From: Xenopus tropicalis
Lineage: Eukaryota > Chordata > Amphibia > Anura > Pipidae
Length of the DNA stretch: 64,000 bases
Direction of reading: 5' to 3'
NCBI RefSeq assembly: GCF_000004195.4
Contig: NC_030678.2
Coordinates: forward strand, 31,782,201 to 31,846,200
The position numbers and the translations under genes were made by a program. Of the stretch, positions 11,949 through 25,024 are shown one piece after another (the stretch's first letter is position 1; each line of letters begins with the position of its first letter). The notes under the pieces are model-generated. The model did no database searches and was not told the DNA's origin. It saw nothing but the letters and a program-made list of their open reading frames with translations.

Positions 11949-12445
11949 TACAGGTATGGGACACATTATCCAGAAACCCATTATTAAGTCCCATAGACAC
12001 CATTGTAATCAGATAATTCAAATTTTTTTTAAAAATTTCCTTTTTCACTATAATAATAAAAAGCCAACTGTCCCCATGAATCCATATTGGTCACAAAACA
12101 ATATATTTGGTTTATTTAATGTTGAAATGATTTTCAGTACACATAGGAGCAGATTTATTAAAATGTGAGATTAGAGTTTACAACAAAAAAATTCACCCAC
12201 TTTCAATTCATTCCTATGGGATTTTTAGAAGCGTATTTATCAATGGGTAAAAGTTAGCATTCACCATTTGATAAATACACTTTTAAAAATCCCATGGGAA
12301 TGGGTGTATTTTTCTATGGCAAGCTCTAAGGTCACATTTTGATAAATAATGGCCCTTAATGTATGGAGATCCAAATTATGTAAAGATCATTATTCTGGAA
12401 AACCCCAGGTCCAAGCATTCTGGATAACAGGTGCGATAGCTGTAC
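11949..12445. mobile_element. 'tacaggtatggg' MITE interrupted by another MITE
   Basis: It starts TACAGGTATGGGACACATTA and ends TGGATAACAGGTGCGATAGC near 12440. The internal order (tttatttaatgtt, gtatggagatccaaatta) is that of copies at 50985, 51890 and 62896. The continuity is broken at about 12145-12356 by a member of the 'agatttatcaa' family. Confidence 0.75.
12146..12356. mobile_element. nested 'gcagatttat' palindromic MITE
   Basis: This runs from GGAGCAGATTTATTAAAATG to GATAAATAATGGCCCTTA, with internal complementary segments around 'ttcctatgggattttt' and 'aaaaatcccatgggaa'. The related copy at about 23917-24096 has the same body. It splits the surrounding 'tacaggtatggg' MITE. Confidence 0.65.
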
Positions 12446-12690
12446 TTTTCATTCTAAGGCATAGCACTCATATTTGAGGCCCTTAACAATCAAACCTCTT
12501 CCTTTATCTTAAATTTCTTCTTGTTATTTCTCATCACTTCATCCTAATCCCGACTGCAAGTCTTCTCTCGAGTCTCTGGAACTACCCAACCACCAGCTAT
12601 CAGACTCTCCCCATCGCTCTATGCACTCCCCCCCACTTGTTCAAAGAAGCCTATTTAATGTACCCTCAACATTCCATATAGAATCATTTA

Positions 12691-14128
12691 CATAGTAACA
12701 TAGTAAGTTGGGTTGAAAAAAGACATATGTCCATCAAGTTCAACCATAATGCCTATATATAACCTGCCTAACTACTAGTTGATCCAGAGGAAGGCAAAAA
12801 CCCATCTGAAGCCTCTCTAATTTGCCGCAGAGGGGAAAAAATTCCTTCCTGACTCAAAGATGGCAATGGGACCAGTCCCTGGATCAACTTGTATTAAAAG
12901 CTATCTCCCATAACCCTGTATTCCCTCACTTGCTAAGAATCCATCCAGCCCCTTCTTAAAGCTATATAATGTATCAGCCAGCACGACTGATTCGGGGAGG
13001 GAATTCCAGAACTTCACAGCTCTCACTGTAAAAAATCCTTTCCGAATATTTAAATGGAACCTCCCTTCTTCTAAACGAAGTGGGTGCCCTCGTGTCCATT
13101 GGATGGACCTACTGGTAAATAAAACATTAGAGAGGTTATTATATGATCCCTTTATATATTTATACATAGATATCATGTCACCTCTTAAGCGCCTCTTCTC
13201 CAGTGTAAACAGACCCAACTTGGCCAGTCTTTCTTCATAACTGAGACTTTCCATACCCTTTACCAGCTTAGTTGCCCTTCTCTGGACCCTCTCTAACTCA
13301 GTAATGTCCCGTTTGAGCACTGGAGACCAAAACTGAACAGCATATTCTAGATGGGGCCTTACCAGTGCTCTGTAAAGGGGAAGAATAACCCCCTCCTCCC
13401 GTGAATCTATACCCCTTTTAATACAGCTCAAAACCTTGTTTGCCCTTGCAGCTGCTGCCTGGCATTGCTTGCTACAGCCAAGTTTATTATCTACAAGGAC
13501 TCCAAGGTCCTTCTCCATTATGGATTTGCCTAGTGCAGTCCCATTAAGGGTATACGGGGCTTGCATATTTTTACATCCCAGGTGCATGACCTTACATTTA
13601 TCCACATTAAATCTCATCTGCCACTTAGCTGCCCAGATTGCCAGTTGGTCAAGATCCTGCTGCAGGAATGTCACATCCTGGATAGAATTGACTGGTCTGC
13701 AGAGTTTTGTGTCATCTGCAAACACTGATACATTACTCATAATACCCTCCCCTAAGTCATTTATGAACAAGTTAAACAAAAGTGGACCCAGTACAGAACC
13801 CTGAGGGACCCCACGGAGGACCTTACTCCAAGTAGAGAATGTTTCTTAAAAGCTTTCCTTTTTTTCCCTATTAACTTCTTTACCTCAGAGTTAAGCCACA
13901 TAGGGTGATTCTTAACACTTCTACTTTTTCTTATTAATGGAATGAATTCAGAACAGTAATGATTTAATATCATTTTAAATGACAACCATTTCTGCTCTGT
14001 GTTTTTATCAGAAAACATAATGCCCCAATCTATGCCCTGAAGCGCTGCCCTTAAGGAGCTAAAATTTGCCTTCCTAAAATTCAGTGTCTTTGTTGCCCCG
14101 TGTAAATTTGTTTCCAGGCTTTGTGAGT
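12691..14128 (-). mobile_element. CR1-type LINE, 5'-truncated and internally deleted
   Basis: The element reads on the minus strand. 14128-13830 encodes the endonuclease/RT linker (FRKANF-like, then NSEVKKLIGKKRKAF). A deletion removes the N-terminal reverse transcriptase motifs. After a frame change the RT palm appears: a GVPQGSVLGP-like motif (13805-13770) leads into a 292-codon frame 13779-12901 with VFADDTKL (the catalytic DD box), DLGVLVD, LVRPHLEY and RVQRRATKL. The 3' tail ends CTATGTTACTATG near 12691, typical of CR1 terminal microrepeats. It cannot encode a complete enzyme. Confidence 0.92.
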
Positions 14129-14159
14129 TATATACGGGTATTACGTTATATACGGGTAT

Positions 14160-14248
14160 TAGGGCTATGGCACACGGAGTGGATCTCTGCTCCGCTTACC
14201 CACACATAGATGGAAGCTGTACCCAAAGTTCTGTGTGCCCTAGCCTTA
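14160..14248. repeat. short palindromic 'gggctatggcacac' repeat
   Basis: GGGCTATGGCACACGGAG near 14162 pairs with TCTGTGTGCCCTAGCC near 14231. It is a compact relative of the 'gggctgtggcaga' family at 40826. Length is about 85 bp. Confidence 0.5.
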
Positions 14249-14351
14249 TGTTCACACCTCTGTTGGCAGTAAGAGTTCAGATGGGAATATTGCATAGCAT
14301 CAAAATAAATTCAGGTGTCCAGTGAAGCACAAATGAATATATATGTGTGTG

Positions 14352-14382
<31 letters not shown>

Positions 14383-17300
14383 AATGCCGCTGCTGCAAAG
14401 CTGTATTGCTAAAGGAAATGCGTCAAACTGGGTGTCCTTGGACCTCCCAGAGAACCTGTAACCCATGGCCCACTCTCACAGCAATTAGATGGGCACTAGG
14501 ATGGGCTGTTGGGATTCTTTCTAGTCTTTTAGATTTACCTCTTGTATCGGATATTGTTCATTGTATATTACTGTACACATATATGTTAATAGGCTGGAGC
14601 CCACTAGAACCTGGACCTATGAGCATATCCGCTGGAGACAATACACTGAAATATGCATTTTGCCAACTACCAGCTCCAGTACGTTCTGATGATTAGGAAA
14701 CATAAGTACTGAAATAGTGATGCTAGTTTTCGTCCAAAAAATAGAAAGTTATCGGTGAAATAATCTGAGCCGCCACAAGGTGGCATCAGGGAACAAGTCT
14801 GGAGTTTCTGGTGCACACAACATAAAAACACGGAGAAGATTTTTATGCATGTTAAAGTCAAGTTAGTATAACCAAATACATGGAATTAAATTCAGTGCCT
14901 CCTTTAGCCTTATAGATCATATCAGTTGTTATTTCTACATAATGTGGTGCCACCAGAGCTTTAGCTCGTTTCTAATAACATCTGATCATGTCTTCTGTGG
15001 GCTGCAAAGTACCATACATTTTACATTTGCCCTGAACTCCCACAATGCCAGGTCCCTATCAGTTGTACAGTTACACTCCCTCTATGCACTCAAATCCCTA
15101 AAGCACTACATTAGGGATCATGCATTCTTATTAATATGACATCTGCATTTTAAACACACACCCATAAGGCTCACTCGTACCATTGTGACATGTGATCCCC
15201 CAGTGTATATATATGTCATTTCTGACATATCAACATGCGCAACAACAAAGCCTTGCAATGCTATTATAGTCTATTGTTGCTCACTTCCACTGGCACCCCT
15301 TGCCCTAGAAGTTCTGCCACTGAACCTGAAGTGCATAATATTTGTGGTTATTTCGGTCTAGAAGATATATTCTCAATGTTTCCCCTACTCCAAACTCAGG
15401 TTGTTATCCCTAAAATTAGGATAAAGGACACTCTATTCATTCCCTGCCTGGTAACTCTTTGTTGGCAGGAAGAGGGAAATCATTTCATATCCTAATTGTT
15501 GGCTCTGTAGGTGAATGTATAACTGGCAAAGTCATTTTGATGCAGATTTAGTTTCTACATATGTCTCCATAGACAGAAAGTATAAAATTTTCCTGCAGGA
15601 GCAAAATACATCATGGCTCAGATGTGGATCCTGGCTCAAAGTTCAGCATTTATCTCATGATGCTACACATGGACCCTGTGTCTCTGTATAAGCCATTCTG
15701 ATCACAAACTCCGCTGGGTGACAACACACAGTTAGGCCTGTATCGCAGCCAAAGCCCATTCTGGACAGAAATCATTAAACAATTTCCTAAATGCCTTTAA
15801 ACATGTTGCGGATCAGCGCACCGTAATGCTGCAGCAGACTGTAAATAACACTCAGCACTGACATCTTATCCTCTGAGACAATCAATGGATGACCCAGTGC
15901 CAATACCTCTTTGCAATGTATCTTGGGCACAATGGATTGAGCAATCCCTTCTCCACCGGGTTTGTCCTGATGTTCACACTCCACTGATGTGCTGCAAAAT
16001 AAGCTTCCAATTATAGGCCAGGAGGCTCTGCAGAGCTAAACTGTGCGCTCTGGGGAAAAGGAGAGGTCTCCTGCTTGCTTTTTTGCCCAGCAGATGGTAG
16101 AGGATCCTGCAGGACACAACCGGTACTTATTTATATGGTTATTAGGTAATTTTGGAACACAACATGCCACAAATGAACACCAGCTATTGTGACAACAACA
16201 AAAAAAATTAAATCACAAGGGTCATTTAAATGCAAAGAGTATCTTTATAAGTGGACACACTATAACATCAAACAATGAAGGGTGCCCCCGCCCAAGATTC
16301 GCCCCTCTGGGATCATACAATTCACAGCGCACACAAACAAACCATGGGCACACATACAGGTCAGGTCACATCGGCCAATTAATGCACAGTTCTGTCTTTT
16401 GCACTTGTTCCTGTTACAGTTAGAGCTGAATAATTTCCTGTCAGGTGATCTCTGAGGGAGCACACAGCCCATAACAAAATGGCAGCACAAGGGAAGTGAT
16501 GTCAATTTTTACTAACATATATTCCAGTTTGGCAAGATTTTTTAACAGACCACTTAATATGATATAAACTTTCTGTTGGTTAAGTATTCATACTGGGGGT
16601 ATAGTTTTCCTGTAACCCTCTCGGCAATGGGGTCTATAGGACAGTCACATTATATTTAGAGGTGTTTTCAGGTACCTTTACCCACAGTTAAGCTGCCCCA
16701 GCCAATACAGAATCCAAGAATAAAATCCTATGGCAGTGCCAAGGGAACACTGATAGAAACAAACATCCCTGCCAATACTACAAACCCAAAGGGAAACAAC
16801 ATGAGCAAAAACATAAGTTGAATTTTGATTTTAGTTTGATTTTAACCCAGGGAATCTTTACTTACCAGCTAACTTTCTGCACATGGTAACAAGAAACTAC
16901 TATCACAAATGTCATAAGGCCTGGGCTAGGGTTGCCACCTCTCCTTCCCGGGAACTCCAGGCAGGGAGATGGGGTGTGACATCACTAGGCGGGTCAGTGA
17001 CATCACAGCTTTATGGGCACTGGTCTTTAGGTGCTGATTTACTTATAGGTAAATAAAGTTTACAGAAAAAAACCCTGCCCATCACTAGATACTTGCAGCT
17101 AAGTTTTGTGATGGAGTTGAGGAGGAGGTACTTTGTTCTTGTGCAATCGTTGCATGCACTGTTACCCGAGGGAAGGGAGTGGGCTGGCTAAAGTCCCATG
17201 CCAAAGGCAGCACCAAACCTAAATACAGCCCAGGTCTGAGCCATGAAAGGCCACTCATCTGCCATGAACAGCAGTGCAATGATGTAGAATTTGTGTAAAG

Positions 17301-17682
17301 CACTGGAGATTAGCTTCTATTAGGTGCTATATAAATAATACAGGTAAGGGATACCAGCTGTCAATCATATATTGCCTGCCCCGCCTCTATGTCCTCCCTG
17401 CTCATCATCCGAATTGTGTTGCCAGTGCATGGGCATCAGGTCTGGCACATAAACAAGATTTGGGGGTGATACAAAACATATAACAGTGTCCACAAAATGG
17501 TGCCTGCCTGCCTGCCTGCTTGCTTTGATTGTGAATTCCAAGACTAAAGGTAACGAAATTTAATTTATATAGTGTAAGTGAAGTTTATTTTACTTGACAA
17601 ATGCCTCTTAGGGTGACAGGACCCCTTCAACTATATCTTAGTTGGGATCAAGTACAAGGTATTGTTTAATTATACACTATAG
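14249..17682. other. intron, no gene seen; TA repeat
   Basis: A short TA/TG microsatellite lies at 14337-14381. A direct piece of the 'tacaggtatggg' MITE body (tcttagttgggatcaagtac) sits at 17635-17672, just outside the copy that follows. The remainder shows no coding motif or element boundary I can defend. Confidence 0.6.
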
Positions 17683-18014
17683 TACAGGTATAGGACTTGT
17701 TATCCAGAATGCTCGGGACCAAGGGTATTCCGGATAAGGGGTCTTTACGTAATTTGGATCTCCATATCTTAAGTCTACTAAAAAATCATTAAAACATTAA
17801 TTAAACCCAATGGGATTGTTTTGCATCCAATAAGGATTAATTATATCTTAGTTGGGATCAAGTACAAGGTACTGTTTTATTATTACAGAGAAAAAGTAAA
17901 TCACTTTTAAAATCCTGAATTATTTGATGAAAATGGAGTCTATGGGAGATGGACCTTCCTGTAATTAAGAGCTTTCTGGATAACAGGTTTACAGATAACA
18001 GATCCCATACCTGC
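17683..18014. mobile_element. 'tacaggtatagg' MITE
   Basis: It starts TACAGGTATAGGACTTGTTA and ends ACAGATCCCATACCTGCA. The TIRs and internal order match the copies at 50985 and 62896. Length is 332 bp and it is non-coding. Confidence 0.75.
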
Positions 18015-18309
18015 AATAATAACTGGCAGAGGAAGAAAACCTTAAGTATGACACCACATTAGCCAAAATATCAGGATAGAAATGGAAATTATCTGATGGT
18101 CTGATTCATTGGTATAGACGTTTTTTGTGGGTGGTCTTTGATAAATATGTCCATAAAAATAAAAGATGCAATCACAGCATTGAAGAGAAAATACACATAT
18201 GAAAGTAGAGCTAGGCGGTATGACCAAAAATTTATATCACGGTATTTTTCAAAATTATATCGGTATCACGGTATTTGACGGTATATAAATAAAAAATAAA
18301 TAATATTGG

Positions 18310-18779
18310 TGGCCCCCCCCAACAACAACCCCAACAACCCCAGCCCCCCCCCCCAACAACCCCAGCCCCCCCCCCCCCAACAACACCAACCCCAGCCCCC
18401 CCAACCCCAGCCACAACCCCCCCAACCCCAGCCACAACCCCCCCAGCCAGCCCCCCAACCCCAGCCACCCCAACCCCAGCCCCCCCCAACCCCAGCCACA
18501 ACCCCCCCAGCCAGCCCCCCCCAACCCCAGCCACCCCAACCCCCCCAGCCACAACCCCCCCAGCCACCCCAACCACAACCCCCCCAACAACAACCCCAAC
18601 AACCCCAGCCCCCCCCAACCCCAGCCACAACCCCCCCAGCCAGCCCCCCCAACCCCAGCCACAACCCCCCAGCCAGCCCCCCCAACCCCAGCCACAACCC
18701 CCCCAGCCAGCCCCCCCAACCCCAGCCACCCCAACCCCAGCCACAACCCCAACCCCCCCAGCCACAACCCCCCAGCAGA
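18310..18779. repeat. C-rich/G-rich minisatellite (CCCCAACCCCAGCC-like)
   Basis: About 470 bp of C runs broken by AA, AG and ACAA, with almost no T. The minus strand therefore reads GGGGTTGGGGCTGG repeatedly, with dense G-tracts able to form G-quadruplexes. Open frames here in several phases (GWG- or PQP-rich) are composition artefacts. Confidence 0.9.
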
Positions 18780-18824
18780 ACTTACCCAACTTGTGGTTCC
18801 TCCAGCTCCAGCGATGCGTCCTAG

Positions 18825-18892
18825 CGACGTCACATGCGCGCCGACGTCACATGCACGCCGACGTCACATGCGCGCCGACATCACATGCGCAC
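18825..18892. repeat. four 17-bp tandem repeats CGACGTCACATGCGCGC
   Basis: Exact unit boundaries are 18825, 18842, 18859 and 18876. Each unit contains GACGTCAC (CATCAC in the last), a CRE/ATF-like half site, beside CATGCGCG. They lie inside the hAT element between the minisatellite and the right TIR. Confidence 0.9.
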
Positions 18893-19179
18893 GGGCGCAA
18901 CCCGGATGTGATTGGAGAAAAACAGCAGGAGGCGCGCATACCGGTATAGCGGTATGTTTAAAACTCATACCGTTTTTTTTTTTTTTTTAAAAATGATATA
19001 CCGGTTAAACCGGTATACCGCCCAGCACTATATGAAAGCGTGGGATAATTGCACAGCGAGTTGCGGATATTATGTGGCACTTAGCTGGTAAATTAATGTT
19101 CCCCAATTTAATGTATCCCCACAGGCGTCCACTAAACAATTAACCACTTGTCTCAGGACTGATTTAGTTAAATCTGCCA

Positions 19180-19427
19180 CTAACGTTCAGGGCTGAAACG
19201 GAAGATAAGGAGGTAGAAACAATAATTTCTACCTCCTTCTGCCCTGACAGCAGGCCTTCTATGGCACCCGATCAAAATCTTTTAACCAGGCCGATCGGCG
19301 AGTCAACCAATATCAGCAGCCTCCTGCGATATCGGTCAACTTGGCGACTTGCCATACACGCACCGAATATCGTACGAAACGAGTTTTCATACAATATTAT
19401 CGGTGCGTGTATGGCCAGCTTTAGTGC
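19180..19427. mobile_element. truncated 'ggccatacac' family MITE
   Basis: The right end reads GGTGCGTGTATGGCCAGC, with internal gcgatatcggtcaa and cgatcggcgagt palindromic segments. The same body recurs at about 21000-21277. The left terminus was not resolved. Confidence 0.6.
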
Positions 19428-20689
<1,262 letters not shown>

Positions 20690-20945
20690 TATTTTTATTA
20701 TCAACATTTATTTATAAAGCGCCAACATATTCCGCAGCGCTGTACAATAAGTGGGTTTCATACATTGGACATACAGAGTAACATATAAAGCAATCAATAA
20801 CCGATACAAGAGGTGAAGACGGCACTGCCCAAAAGAGCTTACAATCTATAAGGAGAAAGGGTTGAGACACAAGGTGTGGGAATGGGCATGACCAGAGTTG
20901 TGAGAGGTGTGGCACAGAGTATTGCTAAACTAGATTAGGGTAAGC
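20690..20945. repeat. interspersed repeat 'caacatattccgcagcgctgt'
   Basis: The segment starting near TTATCAACATTTATTTATAA and running through GGTTTCATACATTGGACATA and AAGAGCTTACAATCTATAAG is shared with 31195-31312, where it interrupts a MITE. I know similar sequence from many fish and frog loci but cannot name the class securely. Confidence 0.65.
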
Positions 20946-20999
20946 TTCTCTAAATAAATGTGTTTTTTGAGATCTCTTGAAGGCAGAAAGATCACTTGT

Positions 21000-21278
21000 T
21001 CCCTCCATTAACGTTCAAAGCTGAATTGTCAGACATGGAAATAGAAACTGTAGGAATTCTACCTCTATCTGACGATTCAGCCCTAGACACTCATCACCTT
21101 TGCTCAGGCGTCTTTAACAGCAATCGATAAAAAAATTCTGTAACACTCGATAGATGAGGCGACCGATATAGCAAAAGCCTTGAATATCGGTCATCTCGCC
21201 AATCCACCACACATGCACTGAATATTGAACAAAACCTTGTTTCATACAATAATATCGGCGTGTGTATGGCCACCTTAA
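21000..21278. mobile_element. 'ggccatacac' family MITE
   Basis: It ends GTGTGTATGGCCACCTTAAG and shares internal 'gttcaaagctgaattgtcag' and 'tatcggtcatctcgcca' blocks with the 19180 copy. The left end is degraded. Confidence 0.65.
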
Positions 21279-22222
21279 GGAGTGGCTGGCTTTTTAGGAT
21301 TTCTATAAACTATGCACTATAAGCAAAAGCTGTGGCAATTGGTTCTTCATCCATGAGTTCACGGACAAACAGTGAATACAGACAAAAATCAGCACCTCCA
21401 AATCTCAGCACTAATTTCTCATTAGGGATTCTGGGGGTCTTTATCAATAGAGGGACAGAAATTATCTGACTATCGGAAGGGAGCAGGTTCCAGTCAGACA
21501 TTTGGGACAATTATAACTTCAGGCTATGTAAGAAACAATGAACAAAACAGCAGGTCTCACACTGGACCACAACAGAGATGATATTGGTTAAATTGGCCGT
21601 CAGGTCCACCCTCTCATCAATCAAGTGGCTCTGTAAACTTACTCAAATGGCCAGAAGTTCTTATAGCAATGGGGTATGTGCCTCTTATGAACAGCTATAT
21701 TTAAGCTCATAATGGGTTATATAGTATACTGTAAGAGGCATGGTCAGGATTGTTGTTTTGTTGTAGGAGCCGTATTAGCTTCTTTTGCCGTCACATTTGT
21801 GTTCACAATTTGCTAATATGTAGTGTTTTTCACTGGACAAACTTTTGCACATGCAAAATAAAATGTAACTGCACCTTCCCATTTGCAAATGTTGTTTTAA
21901 CACACTGATTCCTTCAGTTGTATAATTTTCACTTGAAAAGTTAAATAAATATGTAATTGGTCAAGTGATGGCCAAACTTGCATTCAACTGTACAGTATGT
22001 TGCGTATTTTACAGCATTGTATTGTACTGCCCAATGGAATCTGTTGGTGCTTTTTAAATGCTTAATAATAATACAAATAGTAATACAAAATAATAAAAAC
22101 AAGTGTATGTTGCAACAAGCTTGAAACCTATGTTATTAGTTATTTCCTGATATTTTCAATGTGGTTGGGTAGGACTGAGCTTTTTTTTTTTTTTATAAAG
22201 CACTGCATTACAACTCTATATA
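21279..22222. other. intron, no gene seen
   Basis: AT-rich intron with a T run at 22171-22192. The ORF at 21310-21510 has no recognisable motif. Confidence 0.55.
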
Positions 22223-23337
22223 CAGTCATATGAAAAAGTTTGGGAACCCCTCTCAGCCTGCATAATAATTTACTCCACTTTCAGCAAAAAAAAATAAAAG
22301 TGGTATATCTTTCATTTCCCAGGAACATCCGAGTACTGGGGTGTTTTCTGAACAAAGACTTTTACTGAAGCAGTATTTTAGTTGTGTGAAATGAAATCAA
22401 ATTGTGAGAATGCTTACAGACAACCCAAAGATCACCTCCAAAGACCTGCAAGAACATCTTGCTGCAGATGGTGTATCTGTGCATCGTTCTACAATTCAGT
22501 GCAATTTGCACAAAGAACATCTGTATGGCAGGGGGATGAGAAAGAGCCCCTTTCTGCATTCACGCCACAGAGTCGCTTGTTGTATGCAAAAGCTCATTTA
22601 GACAAGCCACAGTCATTTTGGAACATAGTGCTTTGTACTGATGAGACAAAATGGCGGTAGAAGAACACTGCATTCCAAGAAAAACACCTGCTACCTAATG
22701 TCAAATTTGGTGGAGGTTCCATCATGCTGTGGGGCTGTGTGACTAGTTCAGGGCCTGGGGCCCTTGATAAAGTCGAGGGTCAGATTAATTCAACCCAATA
22801 TCCAACACATCAGTCATAAAGTTGAAGTTACGCAGGGTTTGGATATTCCAACAAGACAATGACCCTAAACAGAGTTGGAAATCTACAAAGGCATTTATGC
22901 AGAGGGAGAAGTACAATATTATGGAATGGCCGTCACAGTCCCACAATGTGAATATCATCAAAAATCTATGGGATGGTTTAAAGCAGGCTGTCCATGCTCG
23001 GCAGCCATCAAATTTAACTGAACTGGAGAGATATGGTATGGACGAATGGTCCACGATATCGCCATCCAGAATCCAGACACTCATCAAAGGCTATAGGCTT
23101 TTACATTTGCAAAAGGAGGCTCAAGTACTGATGTAATATCTCTCTTGGGGTGCCCAAACTTATGCACCAATTTTGTTACCACTAATTTAGTTATGATGCA
23201 TATTGCATATTTTCTGTTAATCCAATAAACTTTATGTCACTGCTGAAATACTACTGTTTCCATAATGCATGTTATATATTAAAAGGAAGTTGCTACTTGA
23301 TAATGATAAACACTATTTGATAATAACCATAAAGAAT
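22223..23337 (+). pseudogene. dead Tc1-like transposon with transposase remnants
   Basis: The left terminus CAGTCATATGAAAAAGTTTG follows a TA. Transposase pieces lie in shifting frames: an HTH-like segment (NPKITSKDLQEHLAADGVSV, 22404 onward), CTDETKW with the first catalytic Asp (near 22640), GGGSIMLWGC, then IFQQDNDPK with the second Asp (near 22850) and NIIKNLWDGLK. In Tc1 the third catalytic residue is Glu just before NLW; here it is Lys. There are several frameshifts and stops. No matching right TIR was found near 23337, so the right end is truncated or decayed. The element cannot encode an active DDE enzyme. Confidence 0.9.
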
Positions 23338-24285
23338 TACTTGCACCACTATTGCTATTCAGAGGGCTGGATCTAAATTATCAACAAAAAGTAGGCCAAA
23401 ATAAAATTATGTTGGAGAACCCTTTTATAGATTGTTCTCATAAAATACAACCAACACTAAATTGAGCCAATTACAAATAGTCGGCTTATTCAGCATTTCT
23501 ATCTGAATGGTACTCTTAAATGTTTTGCAGAGAATTTGTTAACATTATTTCAGTTGTCTAAGCTTGCAATCCTCTTCTACTCTTAGCAGTTTTCCCTCTT
23601 GTGACAAAAGAAAGGGAGCATCTGGCCATAATGCCAAGGGAATTACCAACACTCTGGATAAACATGTAAGTGCTAACTCCCAGCACCCTTAGGGACATGC
23701 TAGAATGTACACATTGCAGGAGCTGATTGGCTGTGTGTAATTGTGCCGTTAGCAAAATATACAGAAGATACTATAGTGGGAGCTACAGAGCCTAAAAATC
23801 ATCCGATTCATGCTTACACAAACAAATCCCTTCCACTAGAAGAGTTTGGGTAACAGGCCACTATTACATGCTTTCAATATCAAGTGGGCTTCCCTTCCCC
23901 ATAACAGCATTTGCACTACAGAAAAACTCACCCACTTTCTATTCATTCCTATAGGATTTAGAAAAGTGTATTTATCAATGGGTGAAACGAAGGATTCACC
24001 ATTTTATAATTATTAAAAAATCCCATAGGAATGTATAAAAAGTAGGTGAGTTTTTCTGTAGTAAGTGCTAATCTCACACTTTGATAAATCTGCCCCTGTA
24101 TCTCAATCTGACAAACAGATACTGCCCTCAATAGCAATTACATCTACAGAACTTTAAAATCAGATAATTTTGTAATTAAATGTATTTTAGAAAGTAGCTT
24201 TTAATGTTTTTTTTATTATGCAAAATGTTATATCTTTATACCTATATGTCCCTATCCTTACTAACAGTGTGTGTGTTTTACACAT
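23338..24285. other. intron, no gene seen; MITE
   Basis: 23917-24096 is a copy of the 'aaaactcacccacttt / gataaatctgcccct' MITE related to the one at 12146, with its left end missing. The rest is unassigned. Confidence 0.55.
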
Positions 24286-24347
24286 TGATCAATAGATAGA
24301 TAGATGATTAGAGATAGATTGGTTGATAGATGATTAGAGATTGATTA

Positions 24348-24383
<36 letters not shown>

Positions 24384-24389
24384 CTGATT

Positions 24390-24423
<34 letters not shown>

Positions 24424-24473
24424 GATAGATAAATAGATGGATAGCTGATTAAAGATAGATAGATAGATAGATC
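24286..24473. repeat. (GATA)n / (TAGA)n compound microsatellite
   Basis: GATA-type repeats are interrupted by 'tgattagaga' and 'gctgattaaa' variants, suggesting a higher-order unit of about 50-60 bp around the perfect stretches. Confidence 0.95.
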
Positions 24474-25024
24474 TGGCCTGCACCAGCTGTCTCCCCCACC
24501 CCAGTAGCAGTGAAGGCTTTACATTTAATAGAAAGCATGTTTGGGAGCTACATTATCATTATTAGTGTAGTGACATTTTCTTGTTCATTACTGTGGCCAA
24601 CATCAATCAAATGCTATTAAATGCTGCGTGATTCCTTGGTTTGGCTTTTTGCCACTATCTGTTTAAAAAATTCCAAAGGTTGCGTCTTACTAATATGATC
24701 ACAGGCATAATGCCACTATCTTCACAACATATTCAATTCAGATTTGAGAGATACTGTCATTTAGCAACCCATCTACATATCCTATTTTATTCCATTTAGA
24801 GATTTAAAGGGATACTGTCCACAACCTTTATAGTTCTGCCTTATCCTCAGAGAGGCAATGTTTTCTACTTCAGATCAAATTTCAGAGTTCCATATACGTC
24901 CAAATTTGCCTCTTAAACAGGAACAGTACCACCAATACCAGACAATACCGAGAATAGCCTCTGATAAAACACACGTAGAGACAATTATCAGTTAATGATC
25001 AGCATTGTCTATTTTAGTAGCTAC
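24474..25024. other. intron, no gene seen
   Basis: No coding motif or repeat boundary recognised between the GATA repeat and the palindromic MITEs. Confidence 0.5.

Larger units (their letters stand above)
18206..19030. mobile_element. 825-bp non-autonomous hAT element carrying a minisatellite
   Basis: A perfect 8-bp TSD, TATGAAAG, lies at 18198-18205 and 19031-19038. The left TIR is TAGAGCTAGGCGGTATGACC; the right end read inward is TAGTGCTGGGCGGTATACCG. Subterminal 'ggtat' and 'ccggtat' repeats lie at both ends. The interior holds a CCCCAACCCCAGCC minisatellite and four 17-bp CpG-rich repeats. No transposase is present. Confidence 0.85.

Noticed and set aside
18232..18833. Glycine/tryptophan-rich and proline/glutamine-rich ORFs up to 192 codons
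   Set aside because: All phases are open because the minisatellite lacks stop-forming bases; composition artefact.
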